A stretch of 64,000 nucleotides of DNA from Liolophura sinensis (lineage: Eukaryota; Mollusca; Polyplacophora; Chitonida; Chitonidae). The DNA lies in assembly GCF_032854445.1 (NCBI RefSeq), contig NC_088295.1:1926501-1990500 (forward strand), written 5' to 3'. Within the stretch, counting starts at the first letter, position 1. Every line of letters starts with the position of its first letter. Position numbers and translations under genes: made by a program. The notes under the pieces are model-generated. The model worked only from the letters and a program-made list of their open reading frames with translations. It was not told where the DNA came from and searched no databases. Shown here piece by piece: positions 25,471 through 36,514 of this stretch.

Positions 25471-25804
25471 AAATAGATTGATCATGACAACAACATTTTA
25501 TAGAGATATTAATCAATGTATTTATACAAGGATTCTGGAAATCGATATTTATGAGAGCAGCTATGATTATCTCTGTCGGATTAGTGCATTAGTGGAGCGG
25601 CCACACCCGCCCTATAGTTTGTAAATAAATCCCCCAATATGGCTGTTGTTGTTGTTTAAGAGCTTGGAGGCGTAGTTTATACTGAAAGTTCCCATGTCAC
25701 ATTTTACACCACAATGTAATGATGTAATCACAAAAGTAAATTCATACATTATAAATAAATAACTGGGGCTGGCTGACTTAACCAATAAAATTCCCATAAC
25801 ATAC

Positions 25805-25913
25805 CTGAGACGCTGTGTATGTTTTCGGGCAAAGACAAGCCACCCTGTTAACAGGCTGATCCTTGAGTGGTAACCAGCAGCAGTTGCGTCCCTTTGACTG
25901 TCATACGGGCGTT
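25805..25913 (-). other. possible 5' non-coding exon of the minus-strand gene
   Basis: A good donor (CTCAG/GTATGTTATGG) ends this minus-strand stretch, and an acceptor-like CTTGTTTGCAG lies near 25920. Its sequence is richer in CpG than its surroundings. The only ATG gives 18 codons before a stop, so if real it is 5' UTR. It would place the start of the membrane-protein gene near 26 kb, head-to-head with epsin. Confidence 0.25.
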
Positions 25914-25919
25914 TGCCGT

Positions 25920-26700
25920 TCCTGCAAACAAGTCTTTGTAGAATGACGGAGGATTTTTTTGTTCAGAGAAACTCTGAAAAAAACTTATGCGACAAGTGAT
26001 TGCCAAATTTAAAATGTAGTACTGATCTGAATTGTTCTGCCGGTTATTTTCTTCTCTGTGCAAACACGCAAGTGTCAGAAGCCGGATAAAAAACCCGGCT
26101 GTTCCATTTCACTCCCACCGGAAACTGAACAGGAAGAGGATCGGCCATATTTTTAGAAGGTGGTCGTCATTCCAGTTTGAGAGACTAAAGTTGTAGAGAG
26201 TTGTCAGATTTATGGTTATAGCTGACCAATCGGTTGTACCCGGGGCAGATTTCTGTGGAACGTATGTATGAAATTGTAATTTGTAACTTTTATATACCAC
26301 TTTGGCTATTGTATGTACAGAAAAAGATAAAATGTTTAATTGTTTCACACCGGCTTTCTGATTTACAATGTAACTATCGCTCAGGAATGACCTAGTAACT
26401 TTAAACACAAGAATTTGTTTATAGAAAATATTTTTCATCGATCGTGTTTTCACGAAGTCTATTTTCTTTTGTTATAACACTGTGATGTTCGTCAAATGTG
26501 TTGTGTGGAATATCAATGAATCACTTTTCGTCAGTCTGAACTACTGAGGTAAAGTTAGCCCACGACAACAATATATGTAAGTTCAAAGACTTATATATTG
26601 TCAAGCGTGTTGAATGACAGTTTGGTTGAGCGGTGCGATAAGTGGTAAATACATCCAAAATAATGGTGAACCATGATAAATGTGCCAGTTCCCACAGGTA
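25920..26700. promoter_or_regulatory. putative shared promoter region between divergent genes
   Basis: The region lies between a possible first exon of the minus-strand gene (about 25.9 kb) and splice donors that could end a non-coding first exon of epsin (GTAAGTTC at 26576; GTAATCTGG at 26698). No TATA box or CpG island is clear. This is inference from gene arrangement only. Confidence 0.25.
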
Positions 26701-28721
26701 ATCTGGGTGTGTGTTGTGTAACTGTTGGTCTTGTGCCTTAATTATGAATCATCAGGAGGATATTGACTGACAGTGTCATTGTATGTGACGACATTTTCTG
26801 ATGATTTTTACTCTTACTGCGCAGGTATTGACGCTTTATTAAAAATATGTAAGGTAAAGTATGAGACAGTGAACATCTGTTTAGATGAAACAAGACACAA
26901 ATAGTGTTACATTTGATTTGGGTTGTACAAGTAAATACTAACAATGTGGTTCTGTATTTTGAAATACTTCCACATTACATGTATGTGACTTCTGTTGCAG
27001 GTTCTGTCTTGGCTAGGTATTAGTCAGGTACCTATCGAAAGTTGGTGGTTTACGCCGGGTATTACAGTTTCCTCCACTCCAAAACCAGACTGCTATTAAA
27101 TTAATTCAAAGATTTAGCATGGCATTTTAACACCAATCAGATTAGTGTGAATGGTACAACAGTTACATGTATCTGTTCTTGGAGTGAAAGCGATATGATT
27201 AAATTGGCAATACAGGCAATTCAGCTCATTGTTTTATTATAAGTCATGTTGTCAGAATTAATGTCAGCAATAGTTATGATACAGCAGGGCTTTTTACCTT
27301 CAACAAGAAAGAGTTCAAACTCGAAGCTCATCTATTTATGCTGAAAATTATTTTAAGGATTGATTGGTAGTCCTTTGGTGTCACAAAAACTAAAGAAGAT
27401 TCTCACTTATATAATGATGGGTGATTTGATCAATGGCAGTGTGGTATTTTTTTCAATCTCAGAGACTCATGACTTGCAGGGCAATTCCGGCCATGGACAT
27501 GAAATTTGTGTGGCTCTTTGCACATTTGAATATTTGCTGAAGACCACCTGTCTTCCAGTAAGATGTGTACATGGCAGGCCAGTAGCTGTACTGTGCACCA
27601 TACTGCTACATGGGGAAACTCCTAGCTACATTTGTCTTCTGTTTCCTCTACCTATAAAACTGACTGTCATTGTGTATTTGAAAATTGTTTTATTATGCTG
27701 TTGAACTAGATTGAAATAATATAAATTAACATATAATAATGTGTGATGACAGTCAGTTTTAGGGGTACAGGAAGCTGAAATGTAGGCACTTACCATGACT
27801 CGTGGCTGTCAAGTGGTATTCCTAAATGGAAGACTTTTCAATTGATCCCATTAGGGTCGCTGAGCACGTGACTGCCTACTGTGTTAAAAGCACCATTACA
27901 CGTATGGTGAGGACAAGTATGTTTACATGTGTCTAGTAATTCTGTTTATCCAAGGCCAGGATTAAACCAGTACCTGGTTGGCAGAGGTTGGGAGAAGCGA
28001 ATATTACAGTATCACAGTGCCATGTCCCTCGTTTAAAGGAAACTGAAATATTGAATTTCATGTAGCGCTTTCACCATCTACAGTTTTCCCCTCCTATTGT
28101 TAGTACATGTATACAAGGTGTGTGACCTGGCCGAGTTTTACCTGCTCATTATCATAGTGGTCTGTCATCAGGATTTAAGTTAATCTAATCACCATCAGAC
28201 TAATAATAACTTCCCTATCAAGGCTAAAGTGGTTGTCTCTTTAGGAAGAACCTGTTAATAGCCTTTGTTAGAGCCCATCTTTCACCTCCCCCTGTCCTAC
28301 ATGTCCAGGTATTTTTGGCCTGACCAGTAGGGACACATTCCTTAGCACTTAGGCCAGGTAACCACAGGTCAGTTGGAACACTGTGAGTGTCCATGTCCAC
28401 ATCGGTCACTTATCAGGTAAAGGGAACTACCTGTGTGCTGGTTTAATTTTGTGTGACTGATACAACCTCTTGTCGACATCTTACTAATGTGGCTCCCCTT
28501 TAACAGTGTACATTATCATGTGAATGGCTTCAAATGAGGAAATGTACTAATCAGATTTAATCAAGCCGTTAGCACTCCATTACTGACTTAATGACGTGTA
28601 TGTTGACAGCGTAAGTACCTGCTATTAGTTAATGCTTCTTGAACTTGTACAGTTATAAGAGCTTTGTTTCACGTTACACCTTAGAGTTGATTTTAATATG
28701 ATGTTGTGTATCTGTTTTCAG
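26700..28721. other. putative first intron of epsin
   Basis: A possible small 5' UTR exon occurs at 27001-27028, between TTCTGTTGCAG and GTACCTATCG. A decayed SINE-like ACAGTTTCCTCCACTCC lies near 27070. Nothing else is recognised. Confidence 0.3.
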
Positions 28722-29350
28722 GATTTGATAAATCCGTATTCCAGTAGGTGGCGAAGGCTGTCACACACCCGGACATTCTACACGGCAGTACTTAGCATTC
28801 GAAGATTATCTGAGGGAACAGGAACTCCGCTGTGCGGCTTTTAATTTTTTTTTAGACAGAATGCCTCCAATACGAAGAACATTAAAAAATGTTGTGAAAA
28901 ATTTCTCTGACGCTCAAATTAAGGTGCGAGAAGCGACCTCCAATGATCCATGGGGTCCTTCCAGCACGCTTATGTCGGAGATTGCCGACCTGACTTACAA
29001 CGTGGTGGCTTTCACGGAAATCATGCAGATGTTGTGGAAGCGTCTGAATGACCATGGGAAGAACTGGAGGCATGTGTACAAGTCCCTTGTGTTGCTGGAC
29101 TACATCATTAAAACAGGCAGTGAAAAGGTCGCACAACAGTGTAAGGAAAACATATTTGCCATACAGACTTTGAAGGATTTTCAGCACATTGAGGAAAATA
29201 AGGACCAGGGAATGAATGTACGGGAGAAAGCAAAGCAACTGGTGTCTCTTCTAAAAGATGATGAAAGATTGAAAAAACGAGCGTGCTAAAGCATTGAAAG
29301 CCAAAGAACGATTTGCTCAGAGCTCAATAGGGGTTGGCAGCCAGGGTCAG
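28722..29350 (+). CDS. EPN: epsin exon with start codon and ENTH domain; frameshifted at 29272-29277
   Basis: Epsin is an endocytic adaptor: the ENTH domain binds PtdIns(4,5)P2 at the plasma membrane and bends it for clathrin-coated pit formation. The exon starts after an acceptor at 28721; ATG is at 28861 (AGACAGAATG context). Residues about 1-145 match the ENTH family closely: IKVREATSNDPWGPSS, IADLTYNVVAF, WKRLNDHGKNWRHVYK, GMNVREKAKQLVSLLKDDER. The lipid-contacting Arg/Asn in REATSN and the Arg and His in the WKRLND...WRHVYK stretch are present. The coding part is 490 nt: the frame stops at 29289 after a six-A run at 29272-29277. With one base fewer there, the family's KALKAKERFAQ segment follows and the exon ends in phase 0 at donor GTAGGTG. 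The indel is either a sequencing error or a real lesion. Confidence 0.93.
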
Positions 29351-32300
29351 GTAGGTGATGTCACAATTTACCTTCATGAATAAAAGTTCATAAGGCATAA
29401 ATTACTGGTTATGACTAAAATACATGCATACATATACAGGGGGGCAATTGTTGTTGGTGAAATGTGTAATAATATGGAAAATGTGGTATTAGTTTTTAAG
29501 AATATATATTGATGTTACATGTATCTTAGCTGTAAGGCGCAGGCAGAGATTCATGTACTGTACCCGTGGACATGTAGGTACATATACACACCTAGTCACT
29601 CATCCATTTTTATTCCCATGGCTGTTTACATTAAGGTAGGGTAAGAGCTATGGTGTCAGTATTTGTTCATAATATTGTGGCCTGTCCATTTAAAACTAGA
29701 ATGCTCAAGGCATATTATTCACTAAAATTAATTAAGGGAGATAAACCAGTGGCACTAACTCCCATGTTGATTTTGATCTTGTCTTTATTTCACAACATGT
29801 CACATTTATTCTTATACAAAACTGAGCTACATGTACTATGTAGATTGATAAAATATCTACATCTATGTATTCCCAGAATTAGTGACCTTGAAGGTACATG
29901 TAATGTGGCTAGATTCTGTACTATTGACTGTTAGTCACAGAGACGGATTGCTTAACTCAGATCAAACATACCTAATTTCTTAGGTAGTTGTGGCAGTTTC
30001 ACAGTTGTGACTGCATTCAGTTCAGAGAATCGAATCAAAACATTAGTGCCAGTGGTATGTTTTCATCCTCCGCCCGCCACAGTTAGGAAATCGTATTCAC
30101 AGAATACTCCATAAAAACTACAAGGGAGACTACTGCGGTGGTGTCGCTACTAAGATAACGACAGAAGCAGCATAAACAATCACCACCAGCATTAAACTTG
30201 ATTTGATCCTTCATACCAAGGGCTGTCAAGGTTGCGTGCAACAGTCTAAGTGGAGAAGGTGTATATGGGATTAGTTGGGTGGGTGTGTGGGTCTTTGTGG
30301 AAAGGGATAATTGCGCTAGACTTTTGATGAAAAGCTGTGCTTGATCCGAGTTAAGCAAGCAGTGCCTGTGGCCAACTAACTGGAAAACATGAAAAATTAT
30401 TGTTTGTGGCATTAAACAACAATCAAATAACTAAATAAATAGACTAATGAAAAGGAAAGTTTTGCATTCTATCATGTACAGTTCTAGTTTATTACATTAA
30501 CATGCCCTGGACAGGATTCAACCCTAAAATGTTGAATAGGATTCAAAATGGAAAATGGTGAAATGTGTATAAAATTTTACCCCTCATTATTTGTAAATCT
30601 GTGTTAAAATTTCTCAGCACAACTTTTCATGAGTATTGTTTTCACACTGGTTTCAGATTTGTTTATTCATGACTCTGTCTTCATGTACATATACTGTATA
30701 TAAATGTTATTAAGGACAAGCGTATGGTGATCCACAAGCATGTAAAACATTTTTTCTCTTACAAGCCAATGCCTTGCCTGGTTGTTAAACCACGAACGAG
30801 GGGTTTATATAGCCTGTAGAAATGATAAGCAGGTCAGTATTTTTGATGGTATTAGCAAGGCCACACAGGACATAATTTGGTCACACATGACATACTTTGT
30901 ATCGGTATGTTGTCTGTGAATGCATACAGTGTAGGTACTGTCTACATCCCGGCTTACTTCACCTACTGTCTACCGGATCTTGAGCAGTGTGTTAATGTAA
31001 AGTTTGACCGCAGGCTTCTGAGTTGTCCTCATACATGTACCATACAGAATAAGGCGGTGGTGTTGATTTCTCTGGCCTTTTGCCATATATTGGCTAGTTT
31101 GATGGAGAGATAGTAGGGCTTGAGACCACTGTGATCAGGGACCATTGACCAGTGCTTTAGCAACTTTTTAATCTGTGCATATTCAGGAAGAGGTAAATGC
31201 GACTTGACATACAAGTTGTCACAGCCAGCCTGTGTTAATTCTAAACTAGTCCACGATGAGCTGTAGTTATGATTCAGTTCTGTGCCGGGTACGTGTACAA
31301 ACTATAAACTGTCTTACAATAGTTCTTATCAAGGTGCTGATAGTTAAAAAAGGAAGAATAATTTAACAAGTTCCTCCGTATTATTGGTCATCATTCTTTT
31401 CCATTAGAAGTAGTTTATGCCTGGAGAGTTGGGGATGGGGTCAGCATTGTTTGCCATGATATCCCATAAACTCTGAGCTTTATGCGGCCTCATGAGGGTT
31501 AGCAGACATGGTCCAGCACACACTCAAGCATCCCCCACAGTGGGCCCTACATTTTCGGTGCAGAAATATTTGTAATTGAAATTGATTCAGAAAGTATTCA
31601 GGTCTTTTCCAGAGTAACTATTGGTGTTAAGCACTCGTTACTGTTATAATAATAGAAACAACAACCTTGATTTCATGAAAACCTAAATTAAAAGCGTTTA
31701 GGACATTACAGGAAAACTTTTAGTGATTAAATTCTAAATCGGCTTGCGCTGATGAGAGTGGGTTTATATAGCCCTGTATTCAAGTCTGGAGATGTGAGCA
31801 TATTTGTTTTTTTTTCTCTGTGGTTTTAGGAGATAGATGAACAAGATGCATACAGGTATGTGTATAAGGGGAATTAACCCAGGACAGTTAACTTTTAGCT
31901 TGTGTTCATTTTGTTCTCCCCAATGGCATGTCAGCATAAATGTACAAGCACTGGATGTAGGTCATATGTTACATATAATCCTTCATGACAACATGTGGGC
32001 ATTCTCAGCAGTTGGTATTCATTGGTTTGTTCTTAATTCAACGTAGGGGGATATGCCGAGATGAAGTGAGGTATTTGAGTGGTTACAATATGGCATTAAA
32101 CTGAATAATTTGGTCATGGTTAGGCCTTGTGAGTTTAGGTACAGTTACATTGGATGGGTTTTGGTGGGCAGGGAAAGGTTTTGGGTCTGCAGGAACGGCA
32201 ACTCTTGCCCAAAGAATACTGTAAATCTTCAACCTTTTCAGCCACTAAAGCACTTTTTACAGTGAAATTTATGCATTTAATTTATGTGAAAATTTTGCTA

Positions 32301-34239
32301 AAATGATTTGTTTGTGACATTAAACGTGAAGGCTTCATAAAACTATGCAAATTATTTCTCTACACCCCATAGTTCTCTCAGAATGTTTCAAAATATTGGG
32401 TGCAGAAGTGATTGAAAAGATTATGTGAAGTAGGTTGTATGTTGCTCTATAACAATGCTATGTAATTTCTGCTCCAGTCTATACAGGGTACCAAAGACAT
32501 GTACATGTATGTCACAAGTAAAATACTGATCCAAATCATTCGTATTTATTCATAACTGTGTATAACTACACAAGTTAAAGCTAGAGTAGCCATCATGGTT
32601 TTCACAAATAAAGTACAGTTATAAATTACTCAAATAACCAGCAAGAATTTTTGAATTTAATTTTTTTTCTGTCAACGAAAGCTCTTTATAAAATCGTAAA
32701 AGTGACACCATGAAAAAAAATTTTGAAGAGAAAAAATTAAAAAGTATCTCAGGGTTTCAATTTTTAAACTTGGGGTTAAAAAAATATATTTTCTGTTGTG
32801 TTTTATTTTTCTCTTGCCAAATAAATTGTGTTGTTCACATATTTCATCCTTGGGTGTCCTAAAATGGTTGAGAATTCATCTAGAGCAACCCAGGCGCACA
32901 GGCTTTCAGGATCTAGGTAGCTGCTGGACTACTGTCTAATACACTGGTTACTTACCTGTATTTGCCCCCTGGTCCTCTGTGGCCTGGTACATTGACCCAG
33001 GGGCCTGTTACCAATGCGAGCACTGAATTCAAGTCTGTGTTGTCTTTATGGTGTCATTTTGTCCTGGCCTTGCTAAAGATTGGTAATTCACCCTGGACAC
33101 TCCAGTTAGCCCATGAAAAATTAAGTTAAAATAGTCATGGTATAAGTGAAAAATGCTCAAGCCATTACATGTTACCAGCTATCAAGTAAATAGAGTGTAT
33201 GTCAAGGCCTTGTCCTCCTGCTCTATATATTCTCCAGATTTTCTGTTTCAGTGGTACATGGCTTTCTGTAGCACTTTCTTATTCTGACTTCATATGAGTG
33301 TATATAATTTGTGGCATCGCCTGAATTAAGGTGTAAAACAGTCTCTCTTGATATGTCTTTACTGACACCTGTGCTGATACACGTGCTGGCATGTCCAGCT
33401 GAACATAGAGGCAGCGTTGGTATTGGGCTAGTATCCACCCATTCGGTTTTATGTAAGCCGTGTTGATACATACTGTACTGTCCTCACATCCAATATTGTA
33501 CACAGCCTATAATGGGAAACTTGTATTATAGTTAATACATGATGTGGTGATATTTGTCTACTTGAATCCGACTGGCTCAGTCTTCTTTGCTTGTGCTGGC
33601 TGTTCAGGATGGATGTATTTATGAATCCTGTTCTAATGTAGGTCATCTCGTACACTGCTAAGTAGCTCTAATGAAAAAATTGATGTACACTTTATGTGAG
33701 AATGTGTAGCTGGGTTTTTCTATTCGGTTGTATACATGTACTTCATGCTTGTTAAAGGTGTTAATACATTACATCCATTACTGGCCTACATGTGGACCAA
33801 AATGAAATGTCTCCTTTAGGAGCAGAGCACTAAAACACTAAATAAGGTGAACTGTGCTGTACATCTGAACAATGTGAAGCCTGCTACCTGTGTACAGTAT
33901 GTGGGTAACACTGCTGATGTAGGGTGTAGGTTATCTTCTCTGCCACCTCTTGCCCAACTGGTAGCTTCTCTTGACACCTTTCGTCAATATCACAAACATT
34001 ATCCTTTAGGAGATTTTCCTCAAATCAGGATTCCTGTTGAGTGTCCTACTCACCACATATGGCAAAACCTAGTTCCACATACCATGGGATCATGCGAAAT
34101 TCGATGTATACAAATTTTGTTTTGGTGCAGCACAGATAGGGCCAATTAATGAGCTCAAAAGCTTGTTATCATTAACATTCTGTCAACGTGTGAGGATCAT
34201 CAAGACAATAAACATGGAGCAAAATATCACTAGATTGGG
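29351..34239. other. EPN: epsin intron, left part
   Basis: Mostly single-copy-looking DNA. It holds an inverted pair at 29946-29966 and 30340-30365 and a SINE-like tail CATTAAACAACAATCAAATA near 30405. Several open frames of 60-100 codons (for example 33847-34149) show no splice sites or known product. Confidence 0.45.
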
Positions 34240-35655
34240 CCTGCTTTGCCAGCCCCAGTTTTCCAGTTTGGATTCCGCTGCCGGTGACTCTTCCACCGCC
34301 ACAATCTAGGCCCTTTCTGCGCCAGCCCCAGTTTGCCAGTTTGGATTCCACTGCCGGTGACTCTTCCACCTCCACAGTCTAGGCCCTTTCTGCGCCAGCC
34401 CCAGTTTGCCAGTTTGGATTCCGCTGCCGGTGACTCTTCCACCTCCACGGTCTAGGCCCTTTCTGCGCCAGCCCCAGTTTGCCAGTTTGGATTCTACTGC
34501 CGGTGACTCTTCCACCTCCACAGTCTAGGCCCTTTCTGCGCCAGCCCCAGTTTGCCAGTTTGGATTCCGCTGCCGGTGACTCTTCCACCTCCACAGTCTA
34601 GGCCCTTTCTGCGCCAGCCCCAGTTTGCCAGTTTACATTCCGCTGCCGGTGACTCTTCCACCTCCACGGTCTAGGCCCTTTCTGCGCCAACCCCAGTTTG
34701 CCAGTTTGGATTCCGCTGCCGGTGACTCTTCCACCTCCACAGTCTAGGCCCTTTCTGCGCCAGCCCCAGTTTTGCAGTTTGGATTCGGCTGCCGGTGGCA
34801 GCTTCCACCTCCACAGTCTAGGCCCTTTCTGTGCCAGCCCCAGTTTGCCAGTTTGGATTGCGCTGCCCATGGCAGCTTCCACTTCCACAGTCTAGGCCCT
34901 TTCTGCGCCAACCCCAGTTTGCCAGTTTGGATTCGGCTGCCCATGGCAGCTTCCACCTCCACAGTCTAGGCCCTTTCTGCGCCAACCCCAGTTTGCCAGT
35001 TTGGATTGCGCTGCCCATGGCAGCTTCCACTTCCACAGTCTAGGCCCTTTCTGCGCCAACCCCAGTTTGCCAGTTTGGATTCGGCTGCCCATGGCAGCTT
35101 CCACCTCCACAGTCTAGGCCCTTTCTGCGCCAGCCCCAGTTTGCCAGTTTGGATTCCGCTGCCGGTGGCAGCTTCCACCTCCACAGTCTAGGCCCTTTCT
35201 GCGCCAACCCCAGTTTGCCAGTTTGGATTCGGCTGCCCATGGCAGCTTCCACCTCCACAGTCTAGGCCCTTTCTGCGCCAGCCCCAGTTTGCCAGTTTGG
35301 ATTCCGCTGCCGGTGGCAGCTTCCACCTCCACAGTCTAGGCCCTTTCTGCGCCAACCCCAGTTTGCCAGTTTGGATTCGGCTGCCGGTGGCAGCTTCCAC
35401 CTCCACAGTCTAGGCCCTTTCTGCGCCAACCCCAGTTTGCCAGTTTGGATTGCGCTGCCCATGGCAGCTTCCACTTCCACAGTCTAGGCCCTTTCTGCGC
35501 CAGCCCCAGTTTGCCAGTTTGGATTCTACTGCCGGTGACAGCTTCCACCTCCCACTGTCGAGGCCTTTACCTCGCCAGCCGAGGTTTGCCAAGTCGGGGT
35601 CTTCCAGTGACAGCTTCCACCTCCCACAATCAACGCCATTACGGCGCCAGTCGTT
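34240..35655. repeat. 73/74-bp GC-rich minisatellite, about 19 copies, in epsin intron
   Basis: Unit: GCCAGCCCCAGTTTGCCAGT, TTGGATTCCGCTGCC, a variable part, then CCACAGTCTAGGCCCTTTCTGC. From 34240 to about 34780 units are 73 bp with GGTGACTCTTCC. From about 34780 to 35560 they are 74 bp with GGTGGCAGCTTCC or CCATGGCAGCTTCC. Diverged copies run to 35655. It is clearly more GC- and CpG-rich than its surroundings. Confidence 0.95.
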
Positions 35656-35720
35656 CAGCTACTCTTGCCTTCCTAACAAATTATGATAACAGTTTTGAAG
35701 ATATTCACTTGTTGACATGA

Positions 35721-35870
35721 TCGTTAGTGTGCTAGCGCAGTACAGTAACTCTCCCAACCTGCATATGGTCGTGGGTTTCCCCCAGGTTCTGCCTGGTTTC
35801 CTCCCACCATAATACTGGCTCCCATCGTATATGACCACTGCATAAAACACCAATCAAATAAATAAATAAA
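35721..35870 (+). mobile_element. SINE copy with internal deletion
   Basis: GTGCTAGCGCAGTACAGTAA (head), GGTCGTGGGTTTCCCCCAGG and CTGGTTTCCTCCCACCATAA (central block), then CATAAAACACCAATCAAATA and an AAATAAATAAA tail. Same family as the element at 20154-20390, opposite orientation. Confidence 0.72.
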
Positions 35871-35871
35871 G

Positions 35872-36013
35872 CTTACCAATCCAGTGGCTGTGAGTCCATG
35901 CTGGATTCGTCTCTGGTTGTATGTGGGAAGGTTTGTCAGTAACCTGCAGATGACTTCCTCTCATCATATTGCTTGCGACCATCATATAAGTGAAATACTT
36001 TTGAGTACGATAA
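35872..36013 (+). mobile_element. second SINE fragment directly behind the first
   Basis: CCAGTGGCTGTGAGTCCATG, then GTGGGAAGGTTTGTCAGTAACC and CATATAAGTGAAATACTTTTGAGTACG follow the same family order as the minus-strand element at 20154-20390. The central proline-rich-looking C/T block is deleted. Confidence 0.6.
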
Positions 36014-36514
36014 CCTTTCAAATTCTAAGCATTTTCATACCAATATGTAAAGAGGTACTCGCTGATACTTAACATTTGTTTTATCAATGGTAACTACTAA
36101 TTATTTTCAGGTTTAACCACATGCATGTTTTCTGCTCCCCATTCCTTCAATATTTGACTTGCTTGATAGTGAACGGTCTATATGTAAATTTTGGAACATT
36201 TTGCCTGAGCTGTCAGAAAGATGTGATCAGTATCAGGTCTGTGCGAAGCATTGGAGGTGTAACAGCTCCTCTGGCCTCATTTCTTCATAACTTTCATAAT
36301 AGTTCAAAGCTGTTCAGGATAATAACTTTGTTTTTATTGCTGGTAGAGAGGGGATACAGAGTATTTACGTGGTGAGTCTGGAAAATAATAGCAATGCACA
36401 TTGTCATGTCAATACTTCGTATTCCCCTCCACCAACCATGATAACTAATACAATCAACCCTTTTCGTGTTCGGGTCATGATGATGTAAAATTATCCTGTT
36501 TGACTTGTGCAGCC
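36014..36514. other. epsin intron spacer, nothing recognised
   Basis: A plus-strand frame of 84 codons (36121-36375) has no coding signature or splice sites. No repeat is seen. Confidence 0.4.

Noticed and set aside
26109-26453. 114-codon minus-strand open frame
   Set aside because: AT-rich composition, no recognisable domain, and it lies in the putative promoter region.
33847-34149. 100-codon plus-strand open frame in an epsin intron
   Set aside because: No splice sites in phase with epsin and no recognisable product. It might be an old mobile-element fragment, but I cannot support that.
34172-35592. Series of 60-96 codon frames on both strands
   Set aside because: Shadows of the 73/74-bp minisatellite.
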